This document shows positions 9,062 through 18,500 of a DNA stretch of 64,000 nt, one piece after another; position 1 is the stretch's first letter; every line of letters starts with the position of its first letter. The position numbers and the translations under genes are program-made. The notes beneath the pieces were generated by a model. That model saw only the letters and a list, made by a program, of their open reading frames with translations, did not search any database and was not told the origin of the DNA. Origin of the DNA: Oceanobacillus jordanicus (GTDB taxonomy: Bacteria > Bacillota > Bacilli > Bacillales > Amphibacillaceae); NCBI RefSeq assembly GCF_022095695.1, contig NZ_JAIFZM010000002.1, positions 124,001 through 188,000 of the forward strand, in the 5' to 3' direction.

Positions 9062-9091
9062 AGGAGAAGGCTCGCCAGTAAGCGAGTCTCC
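9062..9091 (-). other. Intercistronic stem-loop and C9 tract between permease and esterase genes
   Basis: GGAGAAGGCTCGC and GCGAGTCTCC form a strong stem with one bulge around a six-base loop. On the minus strand it falls between the permease stop (9160) and esterase start (9031) and lacks a U run, so it looks like an mRNA processing/stability or attenuation element. A run of nine G (nine C in the transcript) lies nearby at 9129-9137. Confidence 0.55.
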
Positions 9092-9159
9092 AACTGTCCA
9101 TCGTTTAGTTATTTTATCCCGCCTAAACGGGGGGGGGAAGACCTCTGCCGGGTTAAGTT

Positions 9160-9981
9160 TTATTTTATACCAGATACGTTGAACCCTTCTACGATATGTT
9201 TCTGGAAGATGATAAAGATAATGAGTACAGGTACAACCATAAAGGTGGAGCCTGCCATCTGCAAGCCGTAGTTTGACACGTTTTGGTCTTGTAGTAGTGC
9301 AAGGCCTACCGATAACGTGTACAATTTTTCATCGTTGGCAATAATCAATGGCCATAGGAAGCTATTCCATGAACCGATGAATGTAAGGATAACCTGTACG
9401 GCGAGAATTGGTTTTGCCAACGGAATAATCAACTTAAGGAAAATATACATTTCGCCAGCACCATCAAGGCGGGCTGCTTCGATCAGGTCATCTGGAATGG
9501 TTACCATAAACTGACGAATTAAGAAAATATTAAATGCAGCAATTAACCCAGGGAGAATAATCCCTGCCATGCTATTCGTTAAGCCAGCTTCATTTAGGAT
9601 CAAGTAAGTAGGAATCATGGTAACCTGACCAGGTATCATCATGGTAAGAAGCACAACAGCGAACCAAATTTCTTTTCCTTTAAACTGAAACTTACCAAAG
9701 CCATAGCCGGCCATAGTGTTTAACAGTAAACCGATCATGGAGAAAAAGACGATGACCAATGTATTTACTAAGTAAACGTCAAAGTTCAAATTTGTAAATA
9801 GATTTATATAATGCTCAAATGTTGGAGCATTTGGGAACAAGGTTGGCGGAATACTTAATACTTCTCTTTCATTCTTAAATGAGCTAAGTATCATCCAAAC
9901 AAATGGCAGTGATACAAGCAGACCGCCAATGAAAAGGACCGTGTTGATAATGGCACGTTCAAAATTATTTTTTAAATCCAT
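9160..9981 (-). CDS. Carbohydrate ABC transporter permease, MalG type (CUT1)
   Basis: A 273-residue inner-membrane subunit with about six membrane helices. The EAA loop that contacts the ATPase is seen as DDLIEAARLDGAGEMYIFLKLIIPLAKP. The C-terminus QKHIVEGFNVSGIK is typical for MalG-like subunits. It starts 13 bases after the partner permease with an AAGGAGG site. Together with the upstream permease and the binding protein it forms an importer lacking its own ATPase gene. Gene order matches the Listeria beta-1,2-glucooligosaccharide transporter, but the permease alone does not prove the substrate. Confidence 0.9.
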   Translation of the reverse strand: MDLKNNFERAIINTVLFIGGLLVSLPFVWMILSSFKNEREVLSIPPTLFPNAPTFEHYINLFTNLNFDVYLVNTLVIVFFSMIGLLLNTMAGYGFGKFQFKGKEIWFAVVLLTMMIPGQVTMIPTYLILNEAGLTNSMAGIILPGLIAAFNIFLIRQFMVTIPDDLIEAARLDGAGEMYIFLKLIIPLAKPILAVQVILTFIGSWNSFLWPLIIANDEKLYTLSVGLALLQDQNVSNYGLQMAGSTFMVVPVLIIFIIFQKHIVEGFNVSGIK

Positions 9982-9994
9982 GGAAGCCGCCTCC

Positions 9995-10879
9995 TTAATT
10001 ATCTTCAGATTTTCTTAGTTTAAATTGTAATAGAGTTGCTAGAATGATAATGATGAACAGAACAAAGGATGCTGCTGCACCATAGCCAAATTCACTATAT
10101 TGGAAACCTTCTTGATAGATAAATAGAGCAAGTGAATTCGTGCCATTCAGAGGTCCACCTTCTGTCATAACAAATGGTTCCTCGAAAAATTGTAGCCAGC
10201 CAATCAGTGTTGTTACCACAACAAAGAAAGTAGCAAAGCTCATAGAAGGTAGCGTGATTTTGGTAAGCTTCTGCCAGCGGTTTGCGCCATCAATGTCTGC
10301 TGCTTCATAATACATGTTAGGAATAGATTGCAGTGCTGCAAGGAAAATGAGCATGCTGACACCATTACTCTTCCAAACTGCCATTGCAATCAAGGAAAGT
10401 TTAGCAATAAATGGATCCTCTAACCATGGGATAGCGTCAAAATTTACAAGAGACAATAGATAGTTAAAAAGTCCATATTCCTGATTGTAGAGGAAACTCC
10501 ACACAACAGCTATCGCTACAATGTTCGTTACAGAAGGAACATAGTAGATGACGCGGAAAGTCGTGGACATCCAGTCAGATACAAGCTTTAATAGTAGTGC
10601 GATGACAAAGGAACTGATTACAGCCAAAGGCACCCCAATAATAACGTAAATAAAAGTGTTCCCCATCGATTTAAGAAAAACATCGTCCTGGAATAACTGG
10701 ACAAAGTTATCGAAGCCGATAAAACTGATTTGCGACCAGTTTGCTAACCCGCTTAAATTCATATCTGTAAAACTAATAACTAATGAAACAAGGATCGGTA
10801 GGAAAGAAAATATACCGAGTAGTATAACAGCAGGCATAATAAAGAAATATGGTGTTAAATTACTTTTAAAGCGATTCAT
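9995..10879 (-). CDS. Carbohydrate ABC transporter permease, MalF type (CUT1)
   Basis: A 294-residue membrane subunit with six predicted helices (first about residues 10-35) and the EAA motif YYEAADIDGANRWQKLTKITLP. An in-frame GTG three codons upstream (10888) overlaps the AAGGGGTGA ribosome binding site, so ATG 10879 is chosen. It is separated from the binding-protein gene by 571 bases holding that gene's terminator and two promoter/operator modules, so the permease pair and esterase can be transcribed independently of the binding protein. Confidence 0.9.
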   Translation of the reverse strand: MNRFKSNLTPYFFIMPAVILLGIFSFLPILVSLVISFTDMNLSGLANWSQISFIGFDNFVQLFQDDVFLKSMGNTFIYVIIGVPLAVISSFVIALLLKLVSDWMSTTFRVIYYVPSVTNIVAIAVVWSFLYNQEYGLFNYLLSLVNFDAIPWLEDPFIAKLSLIAMAVWKSNGVSMLIFLAALQSIPNMYYEAADIDGANRWQKLTKITLPSMSFATFFVVVTTLIGWLQFFEEPFVMTEGGPLNGTNSLALFIYQEGFQYSEFGYGAAASFVLFIIIILATLLQFKLRKSEDN

Positions 10880-10988
10880 TACGTTCACCCCTTAATTGAC
10901 ATGTCGAAAGGTTTAGGATTTCCTTTCACTCGTGTGTGCGCTTGTTCTACATACTGACAGGAGTTGGTTCCATATTAAGTTTAGAGAA

Positions 10989-11041
10989 GTTGAAACGTTT
11001 CTATTAAACCGATGCAACCGAAATATTGGAATCGTTTTCAA
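10989..11041 (-). promoter_or_regulatory. Operator/cre module 1 before the permease genes
   Basis: GAAACGTTTC (10992-11001), a LacI-type palindrome, and TTGGAATCGTTTTCAA (11026-11041), which matches the cre pattern TGNAANCGNNNNCA, are spaced as in the other three modules. The -10 is poor here, so this copy may only be a control site. Confidence 0.6.
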
Positions 11042-11139
11042 CAAATCAATAAAAAATGTAAGGAAACTCCCGCAACTGGTATTGGTATAAGTATTATATG
11101 ATGAACTCGTTTCACTTTCTTATTAAAATATAAGTTGTT

Positions 11140-11187
11140 GAAACGTTTCTATAAATTGATTATAGTGGGTTTTGAAATCGATTGCAA
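11140..11187 (-). promoter_or_regulatory. Promoter with cre and LacI operator (module 2) for the permease genes
   Basis: On the minus strand TTGCAA (11187-11182), exactly 17 bases, then TATAAT (11164-11159) make a good sigma-A promoter. The cre-like TTGAAATCGATTGCAA (11172-11187) covers the -35 and the palindrome GAAACGTTTC (11140-11149) sits just after the -10, where a bound repressor would block transcription. Confidence 0.75.
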
Positions 11188-11376
11188 GAAAAAATTCCTC
11201 CTTTTCTATCATTTTTCGCAAACTATAGATTAGGAGATCTGCTATCGACTATTCCAGCCTGATCATGAAGAAGTAATATAGAGGGAGGAGAGGGGCTAAT
11301 CAGATGGAGTGAACAAAACGCTGAGCGCATTCGAAGCTATTGGATCCGTCACATACGTTCAACAACCATTGTAAAA

Positions 11377-11417
11377 AAATAGAGTTTATCATGCCGTAGC
11401 ATTGATAAACTCTATTT
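11377..11417 (-). terminator. Terminator after the binding-protein gene
   Basis: AAATAGAGTTTATCA and TGATAAACTCTATTT form a perfect 15-base stem with an 11-base loop. An A run on its left gives a U run on the minus-strand transcript. The 11190-11370 stretch beside it shows no gene or recognisable signal. Confidence 0.85.
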
Positions 11418-11450
11418 CGTATTTTATGATTCTAAGATTTTACTTATCTG

Positions 11451-12689
11451 CTACTCACCGAGAACGCGTGCTGCCTCAGCTTTGTAATCCTCTAATGCTT
11501 CATCAATATCCGCGCCACCACGGTTGATTTGCTCAAGCATATTCAGAATCTCTTGACCTAATCTTTCATACTCAGGAATTAATGGAAGTGGCTGTGTTGA
11601 TTTCAATTGCTCACCAAACGTCGCAACCATATCGTTTTCAGTTAATGCAGGATCTTCCCAAGCGGTTAGGTTTGCAGGCAGTTCACTAAATTCCTCATAC
11701 CATTTTACTTGTGTTTCCGGGTCTGCCATCCAGTTGATGAAATCTAGCGCTTGGTCTACTTTTTCTGAGTTATTAAAAACAGCCAAGTGTGCGCCACCCA
11801 TCATAGAATTGTTGTTCTCTGCTTTAGGCATCACTTTAACATCCCATTGACCTTCAATCTCAGGAGCTCTTTCGGTAATTGTTTTGATATCCCAAGGGCC
11901 ACTGAAGAACATTGGCTTCGAGCCATCTTCAAATGCTTGGAAGAATTCTTTTCCTTCTCCAGTTTGAGAAAGTTCTTCACTATAGAAAAGGTTGTGTAAC
12001 TCAATTGCTTCTTTGAAACCAGGATCATCAAAGCTTGCGGATCCTTTATCCATATCATAATTCCAACCATGCTCCCATGCTAATAAGAACGGGAATTGAG
12101 GATCTGTTGCAGGTAAGTCAATGGCATACTGTCCATCACCACGATCAGCCAACTGGCGAGATGCATCTACCATATCATCCCATGTTTGTGGGCCTTCAGG
12201 GTATCCAACTTCTTCTAGTAAATCAGTACGATAGAATAAAGCACGTGTATCAACATACCAAGGAATTCCGATCGTAGTGTCTTCATATTTCGTTGTTTCA
12301 ACAGCAGATTCATAGAAATTGTCAGCTGCTAAGTTGTCATAGTCACCAATTTTATCCGAAATATCAAGGAATGTTCCGGCTTCGGCAAATTCTGCAACCC
12401 ATGTTGTACCAATCTGTAGAACATCAGGTCCATTGCCTGAAGCTACAGCAGTTAGAAGTTTGTCATGGGCGTTATCCCAAGGGATTGCCTGTACTTCAAC
12501 AGTTACACCAGATTCATCTTCATACTCTGTTACAAATTCTTCTAATCCACTTGTCATTGTCCAAACGGAAATGGTATCCGAATCACTTGAGGATCCACTG
12601 CTCGATTCATCATCAGATGAACAAGCGCCTAATACAAGTACCACACTTAGCAAAATTGCTGTAAGCCATGCATATTTATTGTTTTTCAT
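11451..12689 (-). CDS. Sugar ABC transporter substrate-binding lipoprotein (probable beta-1,2-glucooligosaccharide binder)
   Basis: A 412-residue extracellular lipoprotein: signal peptide with lipobox VLGAC (Cys23), Ser/Asp-rich tether, then an SBP_bac_1 fold (ISVWTMTSGLEEFVTEYEDESGVTVEVQAIPWDNAHDKLLTAVASGNGPDVLQIGTTW, split here only as a family signature). Start ATG 12689 follows AAGGGGTG. It is transcribed from two promoter modules at 12792-13002 and terminated at 11377, giving a dosage separate from the permeases. In Listeria innocua a binding protein next to a GH94 1,2-beta-oligoglucan phosphorylase and a GH3 enzyme (Lin1839-Lin1841) binds sophorooligosaccharides; this arrangement suggests the same ligand. 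Direct ligand evidence is absent. Confidence 0.86.
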   Translation of the reverse strand: MKNNKYAWLTAILLSVVLVLGACSSDDESSSGSSSDSDTISVWTMTSGLEEFVTEYEDESGVTVEVQAIPWDNAHDKLLTAVASGNGPDVLQIGTTWVAEFAEAGTFLDISDKIGDYDNLAADNFYESAVETTKYEDTTIGIPWYVDTRALFYRTDLLEEVGYPEGPQTWDDMVDASRQLADRGDGQYAIDLPATDPQFPFLLAWEHGWNYDMDKGSASFDDPGFKEAIELHNLFYSEELSQTGEGKEFFQAFEDGSKPMFFSGPWDIKTITERAPEIEGQWDVKVMPKAENNNSMMGGAHLAVFNNSEKVDQALDFINWMADPETQVKWYEEFSELPANLTAWEDPALTENDMVATFGEQLKSTQPLPLIPEYERLGQEILNMLEQINRGGADIDEALEDYKAEAARVLGE

Positions 12690-12791
12690 ACGTACACCCC
12701 TTAAATATAGTAGTTTTAATTATAATGAAGCATTTCAGAGTCTTCCATGTTCTGGCTAGTTACACCATCACTCCTTGTTCAGAGAGTTTTA

Positions 12792-12840
12792 TTGAAACGT
12801 TTCTCCGAAAAAGCATAAAACATTTTGAAATCGTTTTCAA
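12792..12840 (-). promoter_or_regulatory. Promoter with cre and LacI operator (module 3), binding-protein gene
   Basis: On the minus strand TTGAAA (12840-12835), 17 bases, TATGCT (12817-12812). The cre-like TTGAAATCGTTTTCAA (12825-12840) overlaps the -35, and GAAACGTTTC (12794-12803) follows the -10. Confidence 0.65.
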
Positions 12841-12954
12841 GTTTAGATTAAAAAATACTCACTTTACGTGAATTTATAATCACTTCTTGTTGTTATGGCG
12901 GTTCTTAAGGAGAGAAGATTAAAATTCTCCTGGTGAAAATTATATGTTTTTGTT

Positions 12955-13002
12955 GAAACGTTTCTACAAATCGATTATAGTAGTATTTGAAACCGATTGC
13001 AA
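12955..13002 (-). promoter_or_regulatory. Promoter with cre and LacI operator (module 4), binding-protein gene
   Basis: On the minus strand TTGCAA (13002-12997), 17 bases, TATAAT (12979-12974). The cre-like TTGAAACCGATTGCAA (12987-13002) overlaps the -35 and GAAACGTTTC (12955-12964) follows the -10. Nearly identical in layout and sequence to module 2. Confidence 0.75.
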
Positions 13003-13209
13003 CTATTAATTTATTTCTTTGCAGATAGGGAAGTAGAAAACACCTCTACTGCGTAAGTGCGAAAAGCCAAACTTTCTAAAATTTAGCTAGGAAGCAATGA
13101 GGGCGTAGTTGAAATGATGATGTCCTAAGTATAAGAAGAAAGAATGCAAGATTTTCAAAAAAAATAAGCCAACGAAAGTTGTATAATATGCTGAAACGGA
13201 GGAAGACAC

Positions 13210-15369
13210 ATGACAGACCAATTCCTACACGATTTATTAGGTAGAATGACAACAGATGAAAAAGTAGCGCAGCTCATGCAGCTTGCAACACCATTCTTTA
13301 AAGGTGCATCGAACAGCGGAGAGATTACCGGTCCGATGGTAAATATGAACGTTACAGATGAAACAGTGGAAAATACAGGTTCCGTACTCGGTGCGTGGGG
13401 TGCAAAAGAAATAAAAGCAATCCAAGAACGCCATTTACAGGAAAACAGACTGGGAATACCGCTTTTAATGATGGCGGATGTCATACACGGATACCGGACA
13501 ATTTTTCCGGTGCCACTCGCAATAGGTAGCTCATGGGACTTGGAGCTTGCAGAAAAGAGTGCACAGATTGCAGCGAAAGAGGCAGCTGTTTCAGGTATTC
13601 ATGTAACCTTTGCTCCAATGGTTGACCTTGTACGCGATCCACGTTGGGGACGTGTTATGGAGTCAACAGGAGAAGATCCTTATTTGAATGGAGAGTTTGC
13701 TAGAGTTCAAGTAGAGGGATTCCAGGGTGATGATTTAAAAAATAATACGGACGCCCTCGCTTCTTGTGTGAAGCATTTTGCTGCATATGGTGCAGCAGAA
13801 GGTGGACGTGATTACAATACAGTCAATATGTCAGAAAGAGATTTAAGAGAATATTACCTGCCTGCTTATAAAGCTGCATTGGAGGCAGGAAGTGAAATGG
13901 TCATGACTGCATTTAATACGGTTGATGGCATTCCCGCTACCGCAAACAAAACCTTGATGCGTGATCTTCTCCGTGAGGAATGGGGCTTTGATGGTGTCTT
14001 GATTTCTGACTGGGGAGCTGTAAAAGAGCTTATCCCACACGGCGTAGCGACAAATGAAAAAGAAGCAGCCGAAAAGGCTATAAAAGCAGGTTTGGACATT
14101 GAAATGATGACAACAACGTATGCCAGCCATCTTAAGGAATTGATTGAAGAAGGAAAAGTGGAGGCAAGTTTATTAGATGAAGCTGTCTTGCGCGTGCTTG
14201 AGTTAAAACAGAAATTAGGCTTATTTGAAAACCCGTATCGGGGAGCAGATGAAGAACGTGAAAAAGAAGTGATCCGTTGTGAAGAGCATCGCCAAACAGC
14301 ACAGGATCTTGCCGCTAAATCGGCTGTCCTTTTGAAGAATGACCGAGTTCTTCCTTTGAAAAAAGAGCAAAAGATTGCCCTCATCGGCCCATTTGCGGAA
14401 GGAAACGATATTCTTGGCCCATGGTCTTTCCTCGGTTCAACGGATGATGCGATTACAGTGAAGGTTGGGATCGAGCAAAAACTAAACAAAGAAGTTATAG
14501 CCGCTAAAGGCAGTGACATTGAAACAGGAGAAGATGCAGATTTACAGGAAGCTATCAAGTTAGCAGGTGAGGCAGAAGTAGTTGTACTTGCACTTGGGGA
14601 GGCTTCGGAAATGAGTGGAGAAGCAGGCTCAAGAACAACTATTCAGCTACCAGCACCACAGCTTAAACTGGTAGAAGAGATTGTAAAACTCGGAAAGCCA
14701 ACTGTAGCAGTGCTATTTAATGGTAGACCACTAGATTTACACGGCGTAATTGATAAAACCGATGCGGTGCTGGAGGCATGGTTCCCAGGAACCGAGGGCG
14801 GAGCTGCCATTGCAGATTTACTGTATGGTGAAGTGAATCCTTCAGGTAAATTAACCATGTCGTTCCCAGACAATGTAGGACAAGTACCTGTCTACTACAA
14901 TCATTTCAATACTGGCCGACCAAAAGGAGCGCCAGATGCGCAGATTCGCTATGTATCGCAGTACCTTGATAGCCCGAATGCGCCAATGTTCCCGTTTGGA
15001 TATGGCCTTAGTTACACGACCTATGCCTACGACCAATTCTCCCTTTCCAGTGAGACACTTAAGAAGGGCGAAACGCTCACAGCACAAGTTAACGTAACCA
15101 ACACTGGAAAAGTAGCAGGCGAAGAAATTGTGCAACTATATATTCAAGACAAAGTAGGCGAAGTAGTTCGCCCGTTGAAGGAATTAAAAGGATTTGAAAA
15201 AATCCATCTAGAACCAGGCGAGACGAAAACAGTCCAATTTACAATCACAGAAGAGCAACTGCGTTATCACCATGCAGATCTAAGTTACACAAGTGATCCA
15301 GGCGAATTTGTCGTGTATGTAGGACCAAATAGTGCAGAGGTAGAAGCACAGAGCTTTGAATTAGAATAG
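13210..15369 (+). CDS. GH3 beta-glucosidase (probable sophorose/beta-1,2-glucooligosaccharide hydrolase)
   Basis: A 719-residue cytosolic glycoside hydrolase without a signal peptide. The N-terminal TIM barrel carries the GH3 signatures DPRWGR and GVLISDWGAV, with the probable nucleophile Asp267. An alpha/beta sandwich follows (about 380-600), then a C-terminal fibronectin type III-like domain (about 630-715). Length and layout match BglX-like enzymes and the Listeria Lin1840 type, which prefers sophorose. It is divergent from the transporter cluster and followed by the GH94 phosphorylase, so it would release glucose from the disaccharide left by phosphorolysis. A TATAAT at 13182-13187 may be its -10. 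Linkage preference is inferred from context. Confidence 0.88.
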   Translation: MTDQFLHDLLGRMTTDEKVAQLMQLATPFFKGASNSGEITGPMVNMNVTDETVENTGSVLGAWGAKEIKAIQERHLQENRLGIPLLMMADVIHGYRTIFPVPLAIGSSWDLELAEKSAQIAAKEAAVSGIHVTFAPMVDLVRDPRWGRVMESTGEDPYLNGEFARVQVEGFQGDDLKNNTDALASCVKHFAAYGAAEGGRDYNTVNMSERDLREYYLPAYKAALEAGSEMVMTAFNTVDGIPATANKTLMRDLLREEWGFDGVLISDWGAVKELIPHGVATNEKEAAEKAIKAGLDIEMMTTTYASHLKELIEEGKVEASLLDEAVLRVLELKQKLGLFENPYRGADEEREKEVIRCEEHRQTAQDLAAKSAVLLKNDRVLPLKKEQKIALIGPFAEGNDILGPWSFLGSTDDAITVKVGIEQKLNKEVIAAKGSDIETGEDADLQEAIKLAGEAEVVVLALGEASEMSGEAGSRTTIQLPAPQLKLVEEIVKLGKPTVAVLFNGRPLDLHGVIDKTDAVLEAWFPGTEGGAAIADLLYGEVNPSGKLTMSFPDNVGQVPVYYNHFNTGRPKGAPDAQIRYVSQYLDSPNAPMFPFGYGLSYTTYAYDQFSLSSETLKKGETLTAQVNVTNTGKVAGEEIVQLYIQDKVGEVVRPLKELKGFEKIHLEPGETKTVQFTITEEQLRYHHADLSYTSDPGEFVVYVGPNSAEVEAQSFELE

Positions 15370-15383
15370 AAAAGTGATAAGTG

Positions 15384-15488
15384 TCCGTTTAGAATGAGCG
15401 GGTGCATCGGCCGTGAACGAAGGGGCATCGCCCTTGAGCCAGAGTACATCGGCCGAGAACACATACACATTACCGGAGAACGCGAGCT
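15384..15488 (+). repeat. 21-bp tandem array, family B (array B1)
   Basis: CATCGGCC, CATCGCCC, CATCGGCC and CATTACCG begin at 15405, 15426, 15447 and 15468, exactly 21 bases apart, with a degenerate copy before them; the units continue as GAACGA, GAGCCA, GAACAC. The array starts 15 bases after the GH3 stop and ends about 50 bases before the GH94 start. Confidence 0.85.
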
Positions 15489-15541
15489 CTTCTAACACGA
15501 TTCCATATAGTGACTAGACATAAGAAAAAGGAGAATGCTTC

Positions 15542-18500
15542 ATGAAGCTAACTAATACCTACATCCCCATGCAAAAAGGAGATTTACAGGTTACGTTCCT
15601 AAACAGCGGGGATATTTTCGAAGTAACGCATAATCAAACATTAATTAATCAGCTTATGGCGAACTCAATTGATGGCTCCCTAAATAACATTTACTTACGA
15701 GTGCATACTAACAATGAAATACAAGCATTTCCATTGCTTGGAGTGGCATCAACTAGCACATTTAGCCAGCTAGAGAATGGCATGCAATGGAAGGGAGAGG
15801 CTGCTGGGATCGATTACACCGTCACCTTCCAATTGGCGACAGACAACATGTGGTTTTGGAATGTAGAGTTAGAAGGGGAAGGGAAAGAAGTGGACCTTAT
15901 TTACGGACAAGACTTAGGTCTTGCTGATAAAGGAGCAGTCCGCTCCAATGAGGCCTATATGTCCCAGTACATGGACCACAAAATATTTGAAAATCAAAAT
16001 GGCTACACGATTGCGACAAGACAAAACCAGCCGATGCAGAGTGGTTTTCCGTATATTCAGCAAGGGGCACTTGGCAAAACAGTCGGCTACTCGACAGACG
16101 GCTTTCAATTTTTCGGGAAAAGCTATCGCAAAACAAATCAACCTGAGGTCTTGAACAAGGAGAGCTTGGCAAACGAAGTGTATCAATATGAATTTGCTTA
16201 TACAGCCCTTCAATCTGAAAAATTACAACTAAATGGTCAGCAACAATTTGTCTTTTACGGACTATTTCAAGAAAACCAGGAAGCTGCAGTAACAGAGGCG
16301 GTTGCAGAGAGCCTTGTACAACAGGTGTGGAATAATCTTGAGGAAGCAGGACAAGGTACAGCACTTCCAGAAGTCAAAAAAGCAAACACAATTGGTGCAC
16401 CACTGGCTGCCGAGGAACTGACAGAAGCAGAGATTGCGTCCTACTATCCAGCACGACGCCTTGAGGAAAAAACGGATGCGGAGCTTCTTTCCTTTTTCAC
16501 CCCAACTCATGAGCATGTCGTTTTGCAACAAAAGGAATTAGCAGTTGAGCGCCCACATGGCCATATTTTAATGAGTGGTCATAATGATGTGGTCAAAGAT
16601 ACGACGATCACCACCAACGTTTACATGTACGGATTATTTAATTCGCAAATTTCGATTGGAAATACAAATATGAATAAAATGCTGTCCAATGCTAGAAACC
16701 CACTAAATCGGATGAAAACATCTGGGCAACGAATTTATCTAGAGGTAGACGGGGAGTTCCGTTTGCTAACAATGCCTTCCTTATTCGAAATTGGCTTTAA
16801 CTATGCCCGTTGGATTTACAAGCTACAGGATGATGTTGTGACGGTTACCACCTTTACGATGGTTGATACAGCAGATGTTCAACTTGATGTGGCCTCAAAA
16901 CAAGGGAAGGGATATCGCTTCCTTGTGACAAACCAGGCGACGATGCAGAACAACGAATATGAAGTTCCATACGAGCTGGCTACTGACGGCAACACGCTAA
17001 CCTTCACAGCGAGTGAGGAAGCTGGTAGTAAAGAAACGTATCCAGACCTCACGTATACCATGCAGGTTATCGGAACCGAAATCGATGTAAAAGATGAGAG
17101 GGTACTCGCTGAAAATGTTGAACCTGGCAGTGCATCCCTTCTTGTTCTTGAACTACAGCCAACATCCAAGTGGACGATGATCATATCTGGTGATCTTTAT
17201 GGTGAAAAGCGACATCCTGCGCCGAACACGTTTACAGAGGTGGTAGAAGATTATCGTTCTTATTACAAAGAAGTGATGCAAGGCTTCCATTTAGAACAGG
17301 AAAACAAGCAGGATGTAAGAGAAATAGAGAAGGTAAATACCCTTGCATGGTGGTATACCCATAATATGCTGGTACATTTCTCTGTTCCGCACGGCCTGGA
17401 GCAATACGGTGGTGCTGCTTGGGGAACAAGGGACGTCAGCCAAGGACCTGCCGAGTATTTCATGGCAACCCAGCACTATGAAACGGTAAGAGATATCATT
17501 AAGACGATCTTTGCACACCAATATGAGGATACGGGTAACTGGCCACAGTGGTTTATGTTTGATAAATATAACAAGATTCAGCAGGATGACAGCCATGGAG
17601 ATATTATCGTTTGGCCAATGAAGGTCGTATGTGATTATATTGAGGCAACTGGCGATACAGCAATTTTACAGGAAAAGATTCCGTATACAGATCGCAATAC
17701 GTATGAATTTACCGAAGAAAAAGCAACACTGCTTGATCATTTGAAGAAAGAAATGGACTACATCAAAGCACATTTTCTACATAATACGTATTTGTCAGCA
17801 TATGATGATGGGGATTGGGACGACACCCTGCAGCCTGCGAACCAGAACTTGAAGAAATATATGGCAAGCAGCTGGACTGTCGCATTGACGTATGAAGCAT
17901 TGCGCAAGATGACAAATGTGTTGAAAGATGTAGATGAAGAAACAGCAAACAAAACACAGGAATTGGTAGAAGGAATCAAGCGTGATTTCAATGACTTCCT
18001 AATGCAAACTGACATTATCCCAGGCTTTGTTTACATGGAAGAGGCAGGAGAAGTGGAAAGAATGCTGCACCCTACCGATGAAAAAACGGGGATTAATTAT
18101 CGACTGCTGCCTATGCAACAAAGCATCATTAGTGAGTTGTTTACATTACAACAGGCAGAATCACATTATGACATTATTAAAAAGCATCTTTTCTTCCCAG
18201 ATGGTGTTCGCTTAATGAACCGCCCGGCAAACTATAAAGGTGGTGTGAGCACACATTTTAAGCGGGCAGAGCAGGCGTCCAACTTTGGTCGGGAAATTGG
18301 CCTTCAGTATGTCCATGCACATATTCGGTATGTGGAAGCGATGGCGAAGCTCGGATATGGTGACGAAACATGGGATGGATTGGCTGTCATTAACCCGATC
18401 GCAATCCAAGATGTGGTGCCAAACGCAGAGCTGCGTCAGAGCAATGCTTACTTCAGTAGCTCAGACGGAGACTTTAAGACTCGTTATGAAGCACAAGAGC

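Noticed and set aside
12293-12664. A 123-codon plus-strand frame opposite the binding-protein gene
   Set aside because: Composition (His/Gln/Leu-rich) is that of an antisense shadow of a well-supported lipoprotein gene.
13866-14558. A 230-codon minus-strand frame opposite the GH3 gene
   Set aside because: Ser/Phe-rich antisense shadow; the plus-strand reading contains the GH3 catalytic motifs.
15897-16364. A 155-codon minus-strand frame opposite the GH94 gene
   Set aside because: Antisense shadow without start signals inside a clear enzyme gene.
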